In this document: in pieces, positions 11,916-23,644 of the stretch
Numbering within the stretch: the stretch's first letter is position 1
Layout: each line of letters opens with the position of its first letter
Notes under the pieces: model-generated
The model's database searches: none
The model's input: only the letters and a program-made list of their open reading frames with translations
What the model was told of the DNA's origin: nothing
Source: Epiperipatus broadwayi
Lineage: Eukaryota; Onychophora; Udeonychophora; Euonychophora; Peripatidae
Length of the DNA stretch: 64,000 bases
Assembly (NCBI GenBank): GCA_028023455.1
Contig: JAQFVV010000185.1
Location: 2,123,239 to 2,187,238 of the forward strand
Direction of reading: 5' to 3'
Made by a program: the position numbers and the translations under genes

Positions 11916-14900
11916 AATAAAGCATGTAAATTTTGATGTAATTAAATTGAATTCTTAATATTGATAAAATTACCCATTTTATGAGAAAAAGAAATTGTTT
12001 ACTTTAAAATGATGTTTTAAATATTAATGCTTTTGAAATCTTATGATCCAATACTAATTATAATATATCAAATCAAACCATATTAAGCATATAGAATCAG
12101 TGATGAGAAAGTATAATACTACTTTTATTTTAGTATCTAATAGCCTTCATGGGTGATTTATGTTTTGGACAAAGAATATATATGCATATTTTTTAACCAA
12201 AATTTAAATTTAAAAGCATTGTCTATTTTTTAATAAACTTTTTAGCTTGTATGTCTGTGTGCTTGTTTAATTTTTATTATATTATCTTATTTTTTGCATT
12301 CATGTTTTTAAATTTTGACCACATGATGAGCATTTTTTAAAATTAATTTCATTTATCATAAAAATTTAATCTTCCAATAAAATTGTTTTATTTATCTACA
12401 ATCTATGTTATTGTTTTAAGTTTACTTTATTGTTCATTGTAATAAACTTAAAAAAAATAAATTTTAAAAAATAAACAAAACTAATAAAAACTTCGTTTTT
12501 ATGTCATTTACTTCTTCAGTATATTTTTTCATACAATAAAAGGAAAGATGAACGTCATTATTGTTTTTATTTTTCATGGCTATCAATTCTAACGATTAAT
12601 AAAGTTTTAGAACTACTAAATTGGAAACAATTACTTCCCATGTTTAAACTGCACCACACATGCAAGCATGCAAATCCATAATTTCTACTCCGAAACAATC
12701 CCTAATTGATAGTTCAATTAAAAATTTTCTAGCTTTAAAAACAATTTATACTATATACTATCTTTGTCTTAATGCTGCTAAACTCATCATTCAAGCAAAA
12801 AAAAATTGAGGAAAAACCATCCATTTTCATGATCTTGTGAATAACCATATAATAATAAGAGATTCAATGACAAAATTTTACGAAATGGACGTTAATAATC
12901 TGGCCTGCTAGGTTCTTTTAAGGACGTGATGAGATATCGATATTTTGTTATTGCGTTTATATATATATACTCACATACATATATATTATTAAAACTTTTT
13001 GTAGATTGCAGAAAGTAAACAGAATAATGAATGGGGGGGGGGTATTTTTATCTGATTATTTTATCAATTTTTGGAGCTTTTTTTTTCTTATAAATTGCAT
13101 AAAATTTTAGCCGTCAAATTTAAAATTTTGTTCTTATGTTAATTGTCTTTTACAATGAATTATTGTTAGAAGTCATTACCTTCATTAAAAAGCACACACA
13201 TATAAGGTGGCTTTCATCAGCTTTAATTCACAACTTTAGAATGTGTTAGTCTCTAAATTACAACTTGTTAAGCTAAAATTTTCAGTCATTAAGCAATAAT
13301 GACAGATTTTATCAAGCCTTTAGAGTTATTTACTGAGTTACTTATTTTATTAAAGAATTAACGAAAAAAAAAAAACCTTCACAGCTTTGCTATTATTTTG
13401 AGTGGAAAAAGTTTTTAATATGATAAAGAAAAAAAATCTCAGTCATGATTATCTTTAAAAATTACTTTCAAATTTTAAATTATTATCATTATTTTATAGG
13501 TTCTTTATATAAAAAATGATTTAGATTGCAAAATTTTTGTTTCTAACACAGACATGTGTTTAACAAGTAAGAATGTTAAATTGAATTACGCGCGAGATAG
13601 GTTGTAGTAGATTAATTCCAATGATGATCAATGTCACAGCATCTTTCTATTAAAATTTTCACTCAACTTTTAGGCAGAAAATACAACCTATAATATTATT
13701 TAATACGAACAGAGGTTGAAATTTGGATGAAACATATTTATTTCATTTAGTTCATAAATTTTTAGTAGTTAGTCAGTCCACAATCATTTAAATCATCAAC
13801 TAATTATAAATTATCAAATGGGTATTTAGCTAATTGTGCATAAAATATAAATTAATAAATAAATAAAAAATACAACTCTCATCATTAGAAAACTTATTTC
13901 TTCACTATTCTTCTGGGGAAAATATTGGAGAATCTCATTTCTGCAATGGATTGTTTAAAATAATTGTACTGACACAATTAACTATTTTTTGAATTGCTTT
14001 TCATTACATACTTTGAATAATAGTCTTGAATCAAAGACATATAAAAAATATTCTTGTATGTAAGGAGGTAAACTATCAATATTTTAAAGTTTAAATTATA
14101 GATGTTGAGAATAGGTGTTAAGGTAAAATATTCACAGATATAATTATTTTTATACCTATAATATAAAAACAGGCAAAAAACTCAATATTCATATTGCTAC
14201 ACAGCAAGCTAGAGTAATCAATGGATGCCAGAAGGCTGGTGCATAAAATCCCCATCTACTACCTACTCATCCAATATCTCCAGACCAGTTTCTGGCTTGT
14301 GGCCTTTGTCAGTGAGGAGCCTTGGAACTGAGAGCACTGCACCTAGATCTTAGGATCTAATGCAACCTTTCCAGTAGCCACCTTTTATCTCTACTTAACT
14401 ATAAAACTATGAGTCTTCAATTGAAAACACCATAATATTTTCAATCCAAGCCAATCAGCTTATATAGTCATATGATGTTTATTGGATTAATACCTATAAT
14501 ATAATTAGAAAAATGCAGTAAATAATATTTTGAAGCTTTGGATCACTCATTAATAATTACAGACTAGCATTGGACAGAGTTACCATGGAAATTTTGAAAA
14601 AGATTTTAAATGCACAAAATATCTTTAAATAGTAAAGTTATAATGATCTTTATTGCTTTCTTTTAGTGTGAAACATTGATATCAAAAAAGAATATAGAAT
14701 ATAATGATGATCGTAACAAGGATTTTTGAAATTGTTATGGATTATAAAAAAATGAATAAATAGATGGGTCAATCAATTAGACTGGTGTATTAAATTGAAG
14801 CACAAAGAAGCAGACTAAAATGGCTCCATTTTGGTGCTATAATATTAAAAAAAAATCTGTTGTATATAAAGAGATAATCAGTAATGATGCAAATAAATCT

Positions 14901-15639
14901 ATTTTTCGAGCCATTAATAATATCCATTTGAAAAAAACTGAAAAACCAAATATATAATGGAAAAATGCTATTTTTATAATTTCCACAAGTCAAGAGTGGA
15001 TATAAATACCTAAAAATAATACATATTCTACTAGAATGCACATATATATTTTTTCATAATAGTTATTTTTTCCTTTTAATTAATGATATAAATTAAACTT
15101 TGAGGATTTTAGCCAATATTCTATTTACTTATACATCATCAAATTGCTTTTGCATACGAATGATAAAACCTTCAAGATTGTTGTGTTATATAAGATTTTA
15201 ATAAATACTGTATGTGTAGATCAAAACTTTCATTGGAGTAATTTATTTTTCAAACAAGATTTAAAACATATTTGGAAATAAATAATATTAACAAAATACA
15301 ACTATTTTTGACAGCTATTGTTTAAAATATCACAATTTATCATTTTTGTTCAAAATCAAATTATAATAAAGGTAGAACGTGAAATCTAAATAATATCTAC
15401 ATATTTATTCAATTAATAATTAGAAATAATTAGGAAAGTAATTAATTGCAATTTTTTAGCTTAAATATTATTTCTACAGCAATAAGAATCTCTCATAAAA
15501 GTGATATCTAGTTAAATATAATAATTTTTAATACTTGCACTTTATGAGCCACTGTACATATAAACTTTCTTTACATAGTCTAGCTAACAATGGAGTACAA
15601 ACAATATTTAAAAAAATACATAGCAATGCACATAGCTAC
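11916..15639. other. AT-rich sequence; a less AT-rich patch at 14200-14420
   Basis: No gene was recognised. The patch at about 14200-14420 has visibly more G and C than its surroundings and may be an old repeat, but I could not match it to anything else in the window. The rest is AT-rich with a G run near 13034 and short TA tracts. Confidence 0.5.
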
Positions 15640-16130
15640 TGATTGATTGTCCATGCTGGTTTCATTGATTTCCTAGAAGAAAATAATTGTTTCCATATCG
15701 CTGAATCAAGAAACTAGAGTTGCTGTTCTTTGTAATTTTATAAATCACCAGCAGGAAGATATTATTCAATCCATTTTTGTTTTTAAATTTACAGGTGAGA
15801 GAAATTTTACTACCACAGTGATTAATGTTTTCATATTTACTATACTCATGTGCACTCTTTGATAAAAATGTGTAGACAAATGTAAGTCAAATTTTTTTTA
15901 TTTGTGGCTAGATTTTTTTCATTCTATTGGCCTGATTTTAATAAAATTTTCAAATTGTTTAAACTTAATTTGGCTAATGCTTGTCTTAATGTTTTTATTT
16001 CTCAATTGTCTAAACAATCTTTAAGATCTTTTGCTTCTCCCTGAACCTAGTCATCATAGACCATCATCCTATTCCACTTTTCATTGCAGTAAATAAATTT
16101 TCCAGATACATAGTGACCTGGTGGCACCCT
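15640..16130 (+). repeat. LTR 3' portion with adjacent PBS-like site (Gypsy remnant 1)
   Basis: This stretch is clearly similar to 55755-56222. Shared landmarks are TGGTTTCATTGATTTCC, CAGCAGGAAGATATTATTC, GGTGAGAGAA, GTGCACTCT, TGTCTAAACAAT and TTCTCCCTGA. Both copies reach an AAATAAAT signal and then a GGTGGCACC / GTGGTGCCCC sequence, which looks like a tRNA primer-binding site after an LTR. Here gag and pol remnants follow ~1.6 kb downstream on the same strand, which fits a 5' LTR. The left end of the LTR is not defined. Confidence 0.55.
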
Positions 16131-16364
16131 CTGTAATTAAATATGGATAGAGAGACCATTACATACTCTAAATTTTAGCACAAACAATGTAGGACTGCAA
16201 TTTTAAAGTCCATTTGAAATTCTGTATAGACAATTGAGAAAGATTTCAGGTGGACAAATGACTAACTTAGGGAATCCTGCATGTAGCAGATAAATGACAT
16301 ACATAAAATGCATTACCAAAATATAAATTAAATCTATGGCATAATTACATTTTTAAAAATGTTA

Positions 16365-16394
16365 TATATATATATATATATGTAACAAAAATAT

Positions 16395-16436
<42 letters not shown>
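16365..16436. repeat. (TA)n tract bounded by TGTAAC sequences
   Basis: Two TA runs are each followed by TGTAACAAAAA-type sequence. TA tracts near 56267 and 58884 start right after TGTTACAA, the complementary form. Confidence 0.85.
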
Positions 16437-16439
<3 letters not shown>

Positions 16440-16499
16440 ACAAAAAATATTAAAAAGGTTGAACAAATTTTAAAACACACAAAAAACTAATATTATTAA

Positions 16500-17160
16500 A
16501 AGGCAGAAACAAATTTTACCCCCCCAGGATCTTGGGACTTCTTCCAGACTTGGGGTCTCTGAAGGTGCTATATACCAAACTTGGGTTCTCTGAATGTTCT
16601 ATATACCTCTGTTCATTGGTGCAGCAATGACTTCTTTATTTCAGTATGGTGGTTTGGTGATCTTCATCATCAATATCTACTGGATCTGGATGGTTACAGT
16701 TTAACAGGTTTGGAAGGAGTTGGATAGGTGTACTGAATCTGGCTCTTACACCATAATCATCTTGTTGATTTGTTTAGGAAGGGTATTCATTTTGCAATTA
16801 TTAATACTGTGGCAATCAGATGAACTGTTATTTCTTGGAAATGATTCCATGAAGACTCGGCTCTAGGCTTTTTCTTGACAGTTCCTGTCTTTTAAATTGT
16901 GGCCTGGATGTGAGACAAGCACAGAATGCAACTGATGGCAACAGAAACTCTTTAGCACCGAAATAGTTCAACAACTTAACTCTCCTCTGAACTGACAAAC
17001 TGACTGTGGATCTCACCATTTAATATTAGGGCCATACCCCATAGCTACGGTATTCTACATTGGTTACCTCAGCTTTAGTTGTGGGTCATAAAATATTGGC
17101 AGGGAGTAAAATATAATACTAGTCAGCCTTCAATGATCATGCAAGATATCTTATAAAACA
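16500..17160. other. Less AT-rich segment of unknown nature, possibly LTR or leader
   Basis: About 650 bp with markedly higher GC than its neighbours, starting at a C run (16520). It contains a duplicated phrase around 16545-16600 (ACTTGGGGTCTCTGAA and ACTTGGGTTCTCTGAA). It lies between the putative LTR end and the gag remnant, so it could be element leader. A 63-codon minus-strand frame inside it has no recognisable domain. Confidence 0.35.
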
Positions 17161-17757
17161 GCTTAGCTTGCTTTTTCAATCTCTCTGGTTAAAAAGGATA
17201 ATAATAATAAATAAATATTCTCTTGAAGTCTTTTTGGAAAACCGAATAAGACTAAGCAAAAGAAAACAAGAATAATCTCTTGAAGTGTCTCTCTGGGAAA
17301 ATGAACCAGAATAAACAGAAAATTAATAATAAAAATAAGAATAATGATTGTCCAACACCTGGTGAACAGTATACATAGAACCTCCATTACATGGTCAATT
17401 TGTTTACACCCTCCTATGAATCATTTCCACAAGCTTCTATATTGGTGGCTAATTGCTTTAAAAATAATTTACATAGTTTCTTTCTTCAAGAATGGTATTT
17501 TTTAATTAATTTTACAATATTTTTAATTTAAGTTTATCTGAACAACTTAGACGACTATATTAATAACATCAGTTTCAAATTTACATACAAAGAAAAAAAA
17601 TATTTTGCTATCAATTAAAATTAATAAGATTTTCTATCTCTTTTGCCATCCAAATTCTATGCACTCCTTTCTTAGTAAAAATAAGAGTACAAAGTAGAAT
17701 GGTTAAAAATACATTGAATGCATTTTTATATCTGATGTAGACCAAAGCATAATTACC

Positions 17758-18560
17758 ATGAGGAAGACATGGATGCAAAAGATGATGTGTGACCTTAAAA
17801 AAAAGGTTCAGAAACAAACAAAATACATGAAAAAGAAATTAATAGAGATAAAAAGAGAGACAGTGGAAATAGTAGAGGGATTTAGACTGGAGGTAGAAAG
17901 AGACAAGAAAGCATCAAAATTCATACCTATCACCTTGAATAAAATGATAGCTAATGTTTATCATATCAAAAGAAGCAATGGACCTGACAAAGAGCAATCA
18001 TGCAAAAAAGATGTATATTGCCAAAGTATTAATCCACTATCTATGGTAGATGCTAAAGAACCTTTAATGCCTAAGACCACTAAGGATCCAGGCCAGTTAA
18101 TTGGTTACCAGTAGTTATCTAACATAGCATGTCTCATGCATATCCAAATCTTCCATGGTAAACTGGGAGAAAACCCCCAGGGTATTTTGAGAGTTTGAAA
18201 AAGTTATTTTATTTTCATCCAGGCAGTGATGCTGATCAAGTGACTCTCACTAGTCATTTTTTAAAAGTATCCACTAAGGATTGGTGGCATCTTATTGGGA
18301 ATATATTGGAATGAAGAAGTTCAGGAAAGTATTATGCTTACCTTGATTATAGAAAAACATAATATAAATTCCCAAGAAATACATATTCAATTTTTCTTGT
18401 GCCAAGTGGCCAAGTTTCGCTCTCACCACAATTTCATGTCCTGACACCCACATCATCTGGTTACAAAGGATGACTAGTAACCAGATTTTCAGCATTGATG
18501 GGGTGATATGGTTTTTGATGTCAATTTATTATGGAAGGATTTCTACAATGTCAATGGAAC
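17758..18560 (+). pseudogene. Gypsy-like gag remnant
   Basis: A 118-codon frame (17758-18114) is Lys-rich and unrecognised by itself. Just beyond it the frames around 18150-18300 read FHGKLGENPQ, then a Phe-rich block, then KDWWHLIGN-like residues. This matches the gag core pattern (F-x-G-x-x-G-E-N-P ... W-W) also seen in the intact gag at 43320-44630. Stops and frameshifts interrupt it. It is followed by protease and RT remnants in the same direction, consistent with one decayed Ty3/Gypsy-type element. Confidence 0.6.
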
Positions 18561-19019
18561 AAGTTAAGAGACATGAGGAGCACACCAATCTGACACCAAT
18601 CCTATGATGAAAGAATATGATAACAGAGGAAACACCCAGAAAAAAGAACATTGACATGTATATAAGAAGCAATCAACATGCTGTATCAGTCCAATGCCCA
18701 CAATCTTCCATGAGGGGGAAGTTTCCATAGAGAAGAGAGCATTAAATCTCTTTCCTATCTTACAGATAATGGTCAGAAATCAAAGTATGCAAGTGCTACT
18801 AGACTGAGGTATCCAGATCTCCATTGTGTCAAGGTCTTGGGTAAATGATTTCAAAGTACAGGTAAATAAGGTCATGCAAGTCTCAATACACCCTATTCAC
18901 CTTACCCTAGCCAATGGGAATTGAATGATGAGTGAATGTTATCAAGTGTGGTTGAAAGTCAGGTTCAATAATATGTATATTGGACATATCTTTTTAATAA
19001 TGTCAGGGCTTGTGTAAAA

Positions 19020-20000
19020 CATGGTGTTGGGATCTGATTTTTTGACTCAACATGAGTGCATTATTGAATAACTTAGGAGAATGTGTAATATCCATAAGAA
19101 AGCCTTAGGGCTTGAAATCAGTCAGCAACTAGGAATGGAAAACAGAAGCTGCATCATTCAGCCTGTAGAAGAGGTGCTAATCACAGTGAAGGTCCAAGAA
19201 GCAGTGATCATAGAACCAAGAGACAGAGTCCAAATAAAAGAACTCTTAGAAAACTATTCCCAATGTTCTCAACACCCTTGGGAAAATCAGAAAATATACC
19301 CATCAGAACTGAGTTAAGAATGAGTCTTATGCCCAGTCAAGGACATACTTGATCCATTTTCCATATAAAAAGGAGGTAGAAAAACAAACCAAACAAATGA
19401 TTGAATGTGGCATTATAAAACACAGCACATCACCAAACAATAATTTCCTGGTGGTCATAAAAAAGAATAGAGATATTCAACTGTGCCTTGATGATCAGCA
19501 GTTAAATAACATGATCATTCCTGAAAGTGACATACTTCCTGTCATTCAAGAAGTATTTATCCAACTTGCAGGCAAAACACTTTTCCACTTTAGACCATAC
19601 TGCCAGATATTGGCAGATGGTCCTAGACCTGCAGGCTTAAAATATATCACATTTTGATATAATGTTCAGAGCCATGTATTTAAAAGAGTACTCTTTGGCC
19701 TCAATCATAGTGGACCTGGCCTTATGCACTGCTGAATACAAGTAATATTTGAAAACATGCAGGAACATATGGTCTACTATGTTGATGATATTGCAATTGC
19801 TTTGAGGAATATTGAAGAATATCTTGAATACTTAGAACTATTTTCCAGGGAATGCGAGCATGAGAACTTTACCTTTAACCTGAAGAAAAGTCACTTTGCA
19901 ATCAGAGGGATCTCATTCTTACAACACAGCATTAGCAATTGAGGTATCAAGGTACATCCTAATAAGATCAAGGTAATAGAATATTTTTCTATGTAATATG
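19020..20000 (+). pseudogene. Gypsy-like pol remnant: protease end and reverse transcriptase
   Basis: Just before 19080 the frame reads VLGSDFLTQHECII, the conserved end of Gypsy-type aspartic proteases (I/V-L-G-x-D-F-L). RT follows in pieces: a HFPYKKEVEKQTKQMIECGII block (19355-19420), a CLDDQQLN segment (~19490) where CxDYRxLN is usual, a frame-shifted FGLN segment (~19695), then MVYYVDDIAIA with the catalytic Asp pair (19769-19800) and LKKSHFA (~19880). Homology fades near 20000, so the thumb, RNase H and integrase are missing. Multiple frameshifts make it inactive. Confidence 0.8.
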
Positions 20001-23000
20001 ATTTTTGATGAATGAGATAGCCACATTCAGATGTTGTATTAAATAATATATGAAATAAATTTCATGGATATATGATTATTACATCATCATTACATTGCTA
20101 CAATGAAATATATTTTGGAGTTTAATGATGATAGCTATAAATTCAAGAATAAGTGGTGCACATAGAATTATATGAAAATAATAATTTTTGAAGTATATGA
20201 TGGAACATAAAAATCATGTATTATTATTATTGGTACACTTGTAATAAACATCTAACTCTAACTTTTAAGCATAAACTTTATCTTAATCCTCACTCTAACA
20301 TAATTCCAGCACAAATTAAAGTGTGATTTAACATTTTCAAAAGAACACCAAGCAGGTTTTTAGAACTTTTACACCATAATAATGTATAATATTAAAAACA
20401 TTAATAAAATAAATAACACTATTAAATAACATTTTTATTTTAGTTTACTTAAAATACTTTTGAATTGCTATATGAGGGTACAATATTAATTAAAAGTGAG
20501 TCATGTTTTTTCTATTACATTCCAGTAATCTTTTTGTTTAATCACTACATTATATTATTAGAATTTAATAGATTTTTCATTTTTCTTTTACAACTTAAAT
20601 ACTCTGAAATGCAATTAGATCATTTTTCAAACAATTTATTATTAATTATGCTGATGTTTCTTATATTTAAATTTGCATAACTGGGACTTTTATGCTTTAA
20701 CTATATACTTTAGTATTTTGCATAAGTCTTATTTTATCTTTTTGTACAATTAATGAGATTATTCATATTGAAAGAGTAGCATGGGCTAACATCTTATTAT
20801 TATGGCTACAAATACACTAATAGCTCCTTGTGTTGAGTTATTAAATAACATAGGAATCCAAGATTTTAATGTTATGATTATATTTAGTATTAAACTTATC
20901 CAAAGCAATCAATTATAAGAAATTTGTATAAACACAGCATATGTTTCAATATTTTTATCTGCCCTTACTTTCACAGATAATTCTTTATATAAACTGCCTT
21001 TACACCTGATCTTTTATGTATCCCAATTCATCAAATGAACTAGGGTGAATTATTTTGCAACATAATTAAATTTTATAATATCTAAGTAAAAAAATATTTA
21101 TTTTGTAAGATATTTCATATTCTAAAATTCATGTGAGACTGACTTTATTATGTAGCAGTTATACATACATACATACATTTATCTTCATTAACTGAAAAGT
21201 AAACAAAGACATTATCTAATGTAACCCTCAAGTCTGAGTTTACAGAGATTGCTTTAATGTGAATATTTTTCATTATTATGTATAAAAAATATCAAAAGTC
21301 CTGTACATACAATAAATTTTATATGTGGTTCTAAAATATTAAAAAAATAAGTGTAAAACTAAAATGTACTATTATTTTAAACAAACAATCAGATTTTAAG
21401 TAAAACAAACATTGCTTTCAAAATTAATCACAAACAACTGGTGGAAAATAAACATAAAAATGTTGCTATCAGAACCAACAGCAGCAGCTTTCTAAACTTG
21501 TTCTTTTTCCAAAAAACTATGGGAAGAATTGTAACACAATTCATTAACATGAAGTCTATATAATTTTGTAAGGATTTTTAAGATTTATGGAGTAGAAAAC
21601 CTTCAACGATGCTTTCCTTGATATTTCTATGATGGTAGCTGAAGAAATAGCTGTTGACAAAAATATTTATTAAAACTTAATGTTGATTTTGGTGATGTGT
21701 TCATCGCTATTGAATGCTGAAAAAATATTTGATATTTGTTTGCTACAAAAAAAAATCAGTCATCTAAAGTGATTTTCTCCGAGAAATGTATTTCTATAAT
21801 TAACCTATTAATCTGCTTATTTTAAGTGCTCAGAAGAAAATTGCAATGGAAAATCTCTTAGGAAAAATGCCTCAGAATGCAGATATTAAAATTTAATGAT
21901 TAATGATCATGTTCCCACATCTGCAGATTTAAAATATATATGTGAGCTCAAAAAGACATTAAAGTAAATCACCTGAATTTTGTATAGTTATCCTCAAAGA
22001 CATTGTAAGTTACAAAGATTTTCTTCCAATCACATATGATTGCCATATAAATTTTTAAATTGTAAATATGTATATACTTTATTATAATCATTACCATTAT
22101 AATTCTTTAATTAAAGTTATTGCAGCTGTTATTAATTTTCATCTAACACAAGCTGATAATTTATTTTGTTGTAAGAAATTATTAGGTGGAGGAGTATAAC
22201 AATCAGGAAATATATTTGAATGTGTATGGAAATTTGTTTTTATGCATATTCCAATTTGATCACTACTAGTGACCAGTACCAACTTGTCAATTAAATGTAA
22301 ATTGTATTCAGTCATTCCATGAAGTACACTCACTTTTTAGTTGGCTTTAAATTTTCCTAGATTAATATTTAATTTGGCAAATATTGGATTTTTTAAATTA
22401 TTTTATAGTTAACTGAATTCTTTACTGATCATTAAAAGGGCAGTTACCATTACACTATATAATTCTTACATAATGACATTTATTGATATCTAACATTCAA
22501 AATAATGTGTATTTTCCTATGTATTGAAAGAGTAAAAAAAAAAAAATTACCACATATAAAATTTGCATTTTTAATTTAAGGTCTGGAGCAACTGACATAT
22601 TGATTAATTAATATTTTAAAACATTTTAAAGTAGTATAAATTATTTGCAATTAAATATATAAAAAAAAAACTATAAATTATTCTAAAATTTTAATTTAAC
22701 AAAAAATGAAAAAACATTTTGTCTAAAAAAAACATTTTTTTTTGTAATGCACATTAATTAGAGAATTGTTTCTATAATCTTTTTTAACTTAAATAAATAA
22801 GAAGGAAATGTTTAATTGAAATTTATATAGGCTGTTAAAATATAAATGAAAAAAAAACAAAACAATCATAATTTAGTTAGTATCTTCTTTTATTAATCAA
22901 AAATAACTTACTTTCAATCATGGTATTTATAAATTTCATTGTAAATCTATAATGGAACAAATAAGTCCAAACATGTCACAAAATAATTCACAATCAGATT

Positions 23001-23215
23001 TCCAATGAATTATCTAAATGCACTTGTAAATATCACCTTTTTTATTTTATATCAAAGTAATCTATTGTTTTTATTTGACAAAAGTATTGATATAAAATGG
23101 TGAACATTATTTACATGAAATTTTGGAAATCTATCTTAAGAATTATATTAATAATATATTTGACCTTGGTTATTCTGTGAATAGCTTTTAGTATTATATA
23201 TCAAGTAAAGTAATT
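20000..23215. other. AT-rich sequence without recognisable gene
   Basis: About 3.2 kb with no convincing gene or repeat apart from A/T runs and a short CATA run near 21166. Small frames here (for example 20465-20680 and 22139-22333) have no domain features. Confidence 0.5.
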
Positions 23216-23640
23216 ATAAGAGACTTGAACTTAGTTTTTTAATTTTTCTATAACTATCCATTCCATTTTAAACAACTGATACATATAACTATGTACACGT
23301 GAAAAAATATAAATGATCTCCAATATTCATATTTTATGTAAAATGATCACTCATTAGTTAGTCCAGATCACCATCTCCCACACATATATCCAATAAGGGC
23401 TCACTTTATATTAAGATATAAAATCTTCAAAATTTAATGAGAATTGATTGTATATATGTGGGAAGATTATATGTGGGATGATGATGATCTGGACCAACTG
23501 ATGAGTGATGGCTCAACATGAAATATATATATATTGGAGATCATTTTTTCACATTATGTTGTCATGTGTATCTGTTGTTTAAGATGGATTGGTAGATGTA
23601 GGGAGCTTGAAAGTCTTGTAATTATATTCTTCATAGTATT
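23216..23640. mobile_element. Inverted-repeat element with divergent tRNA-like and hammerhead-like arms
   Basis: The left arm (23216-23400) and the right arm (23470-23640) are imperfect reverse complements, aligned through GATCTCCAATAT, CACTCAT.AGTT.GTCCAGATCA and CTCCCACA/TGTGGGA blocks. Each arm also carries a tRNA-like head pointing outwards: GTGTATCTGTTG then AGCTTGAAAGTCTTG on the right, and its mirror with AGAGACTTGAAC on the left. The same tRNA-like unit occurs alone at 53900. Nearer the centre the right arm holds a hammerhead-like fold (23486-23542); the left arm holds a mutated version. I interpret it as two SINE-like or retrozyme-like monomers in divergent orientation. Confidence 0.6.
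23486..23542 (+). ncRNA. Candidate type I hammerhead ribozyme
   Basis: The sequence can be read as a type I hammerhead. Helix I is GATCT-(GGA)-CCAA (23486-23497) paired with TTGG-AGATC (23534-23542). The core CTGATGA is at 23498-23504. Helix II is GTG/CAT with a 9-nt loop (23505-23519), GAAA is at 23520-23523, and helix III is ATA/TAT (23523-23532) with cleavage expected after A23533. All invariant core residues are present. Weak points: helices II and III have only three pairs, helix II is closed by a G-U pair, and helix I has a 3-nt bulge. The left arm has the same layout on the minus strand but with CTAATGA and AAAA, so it should be inactive. Confidence 0.5.
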
Positions 23641-23644
23641 GGAA

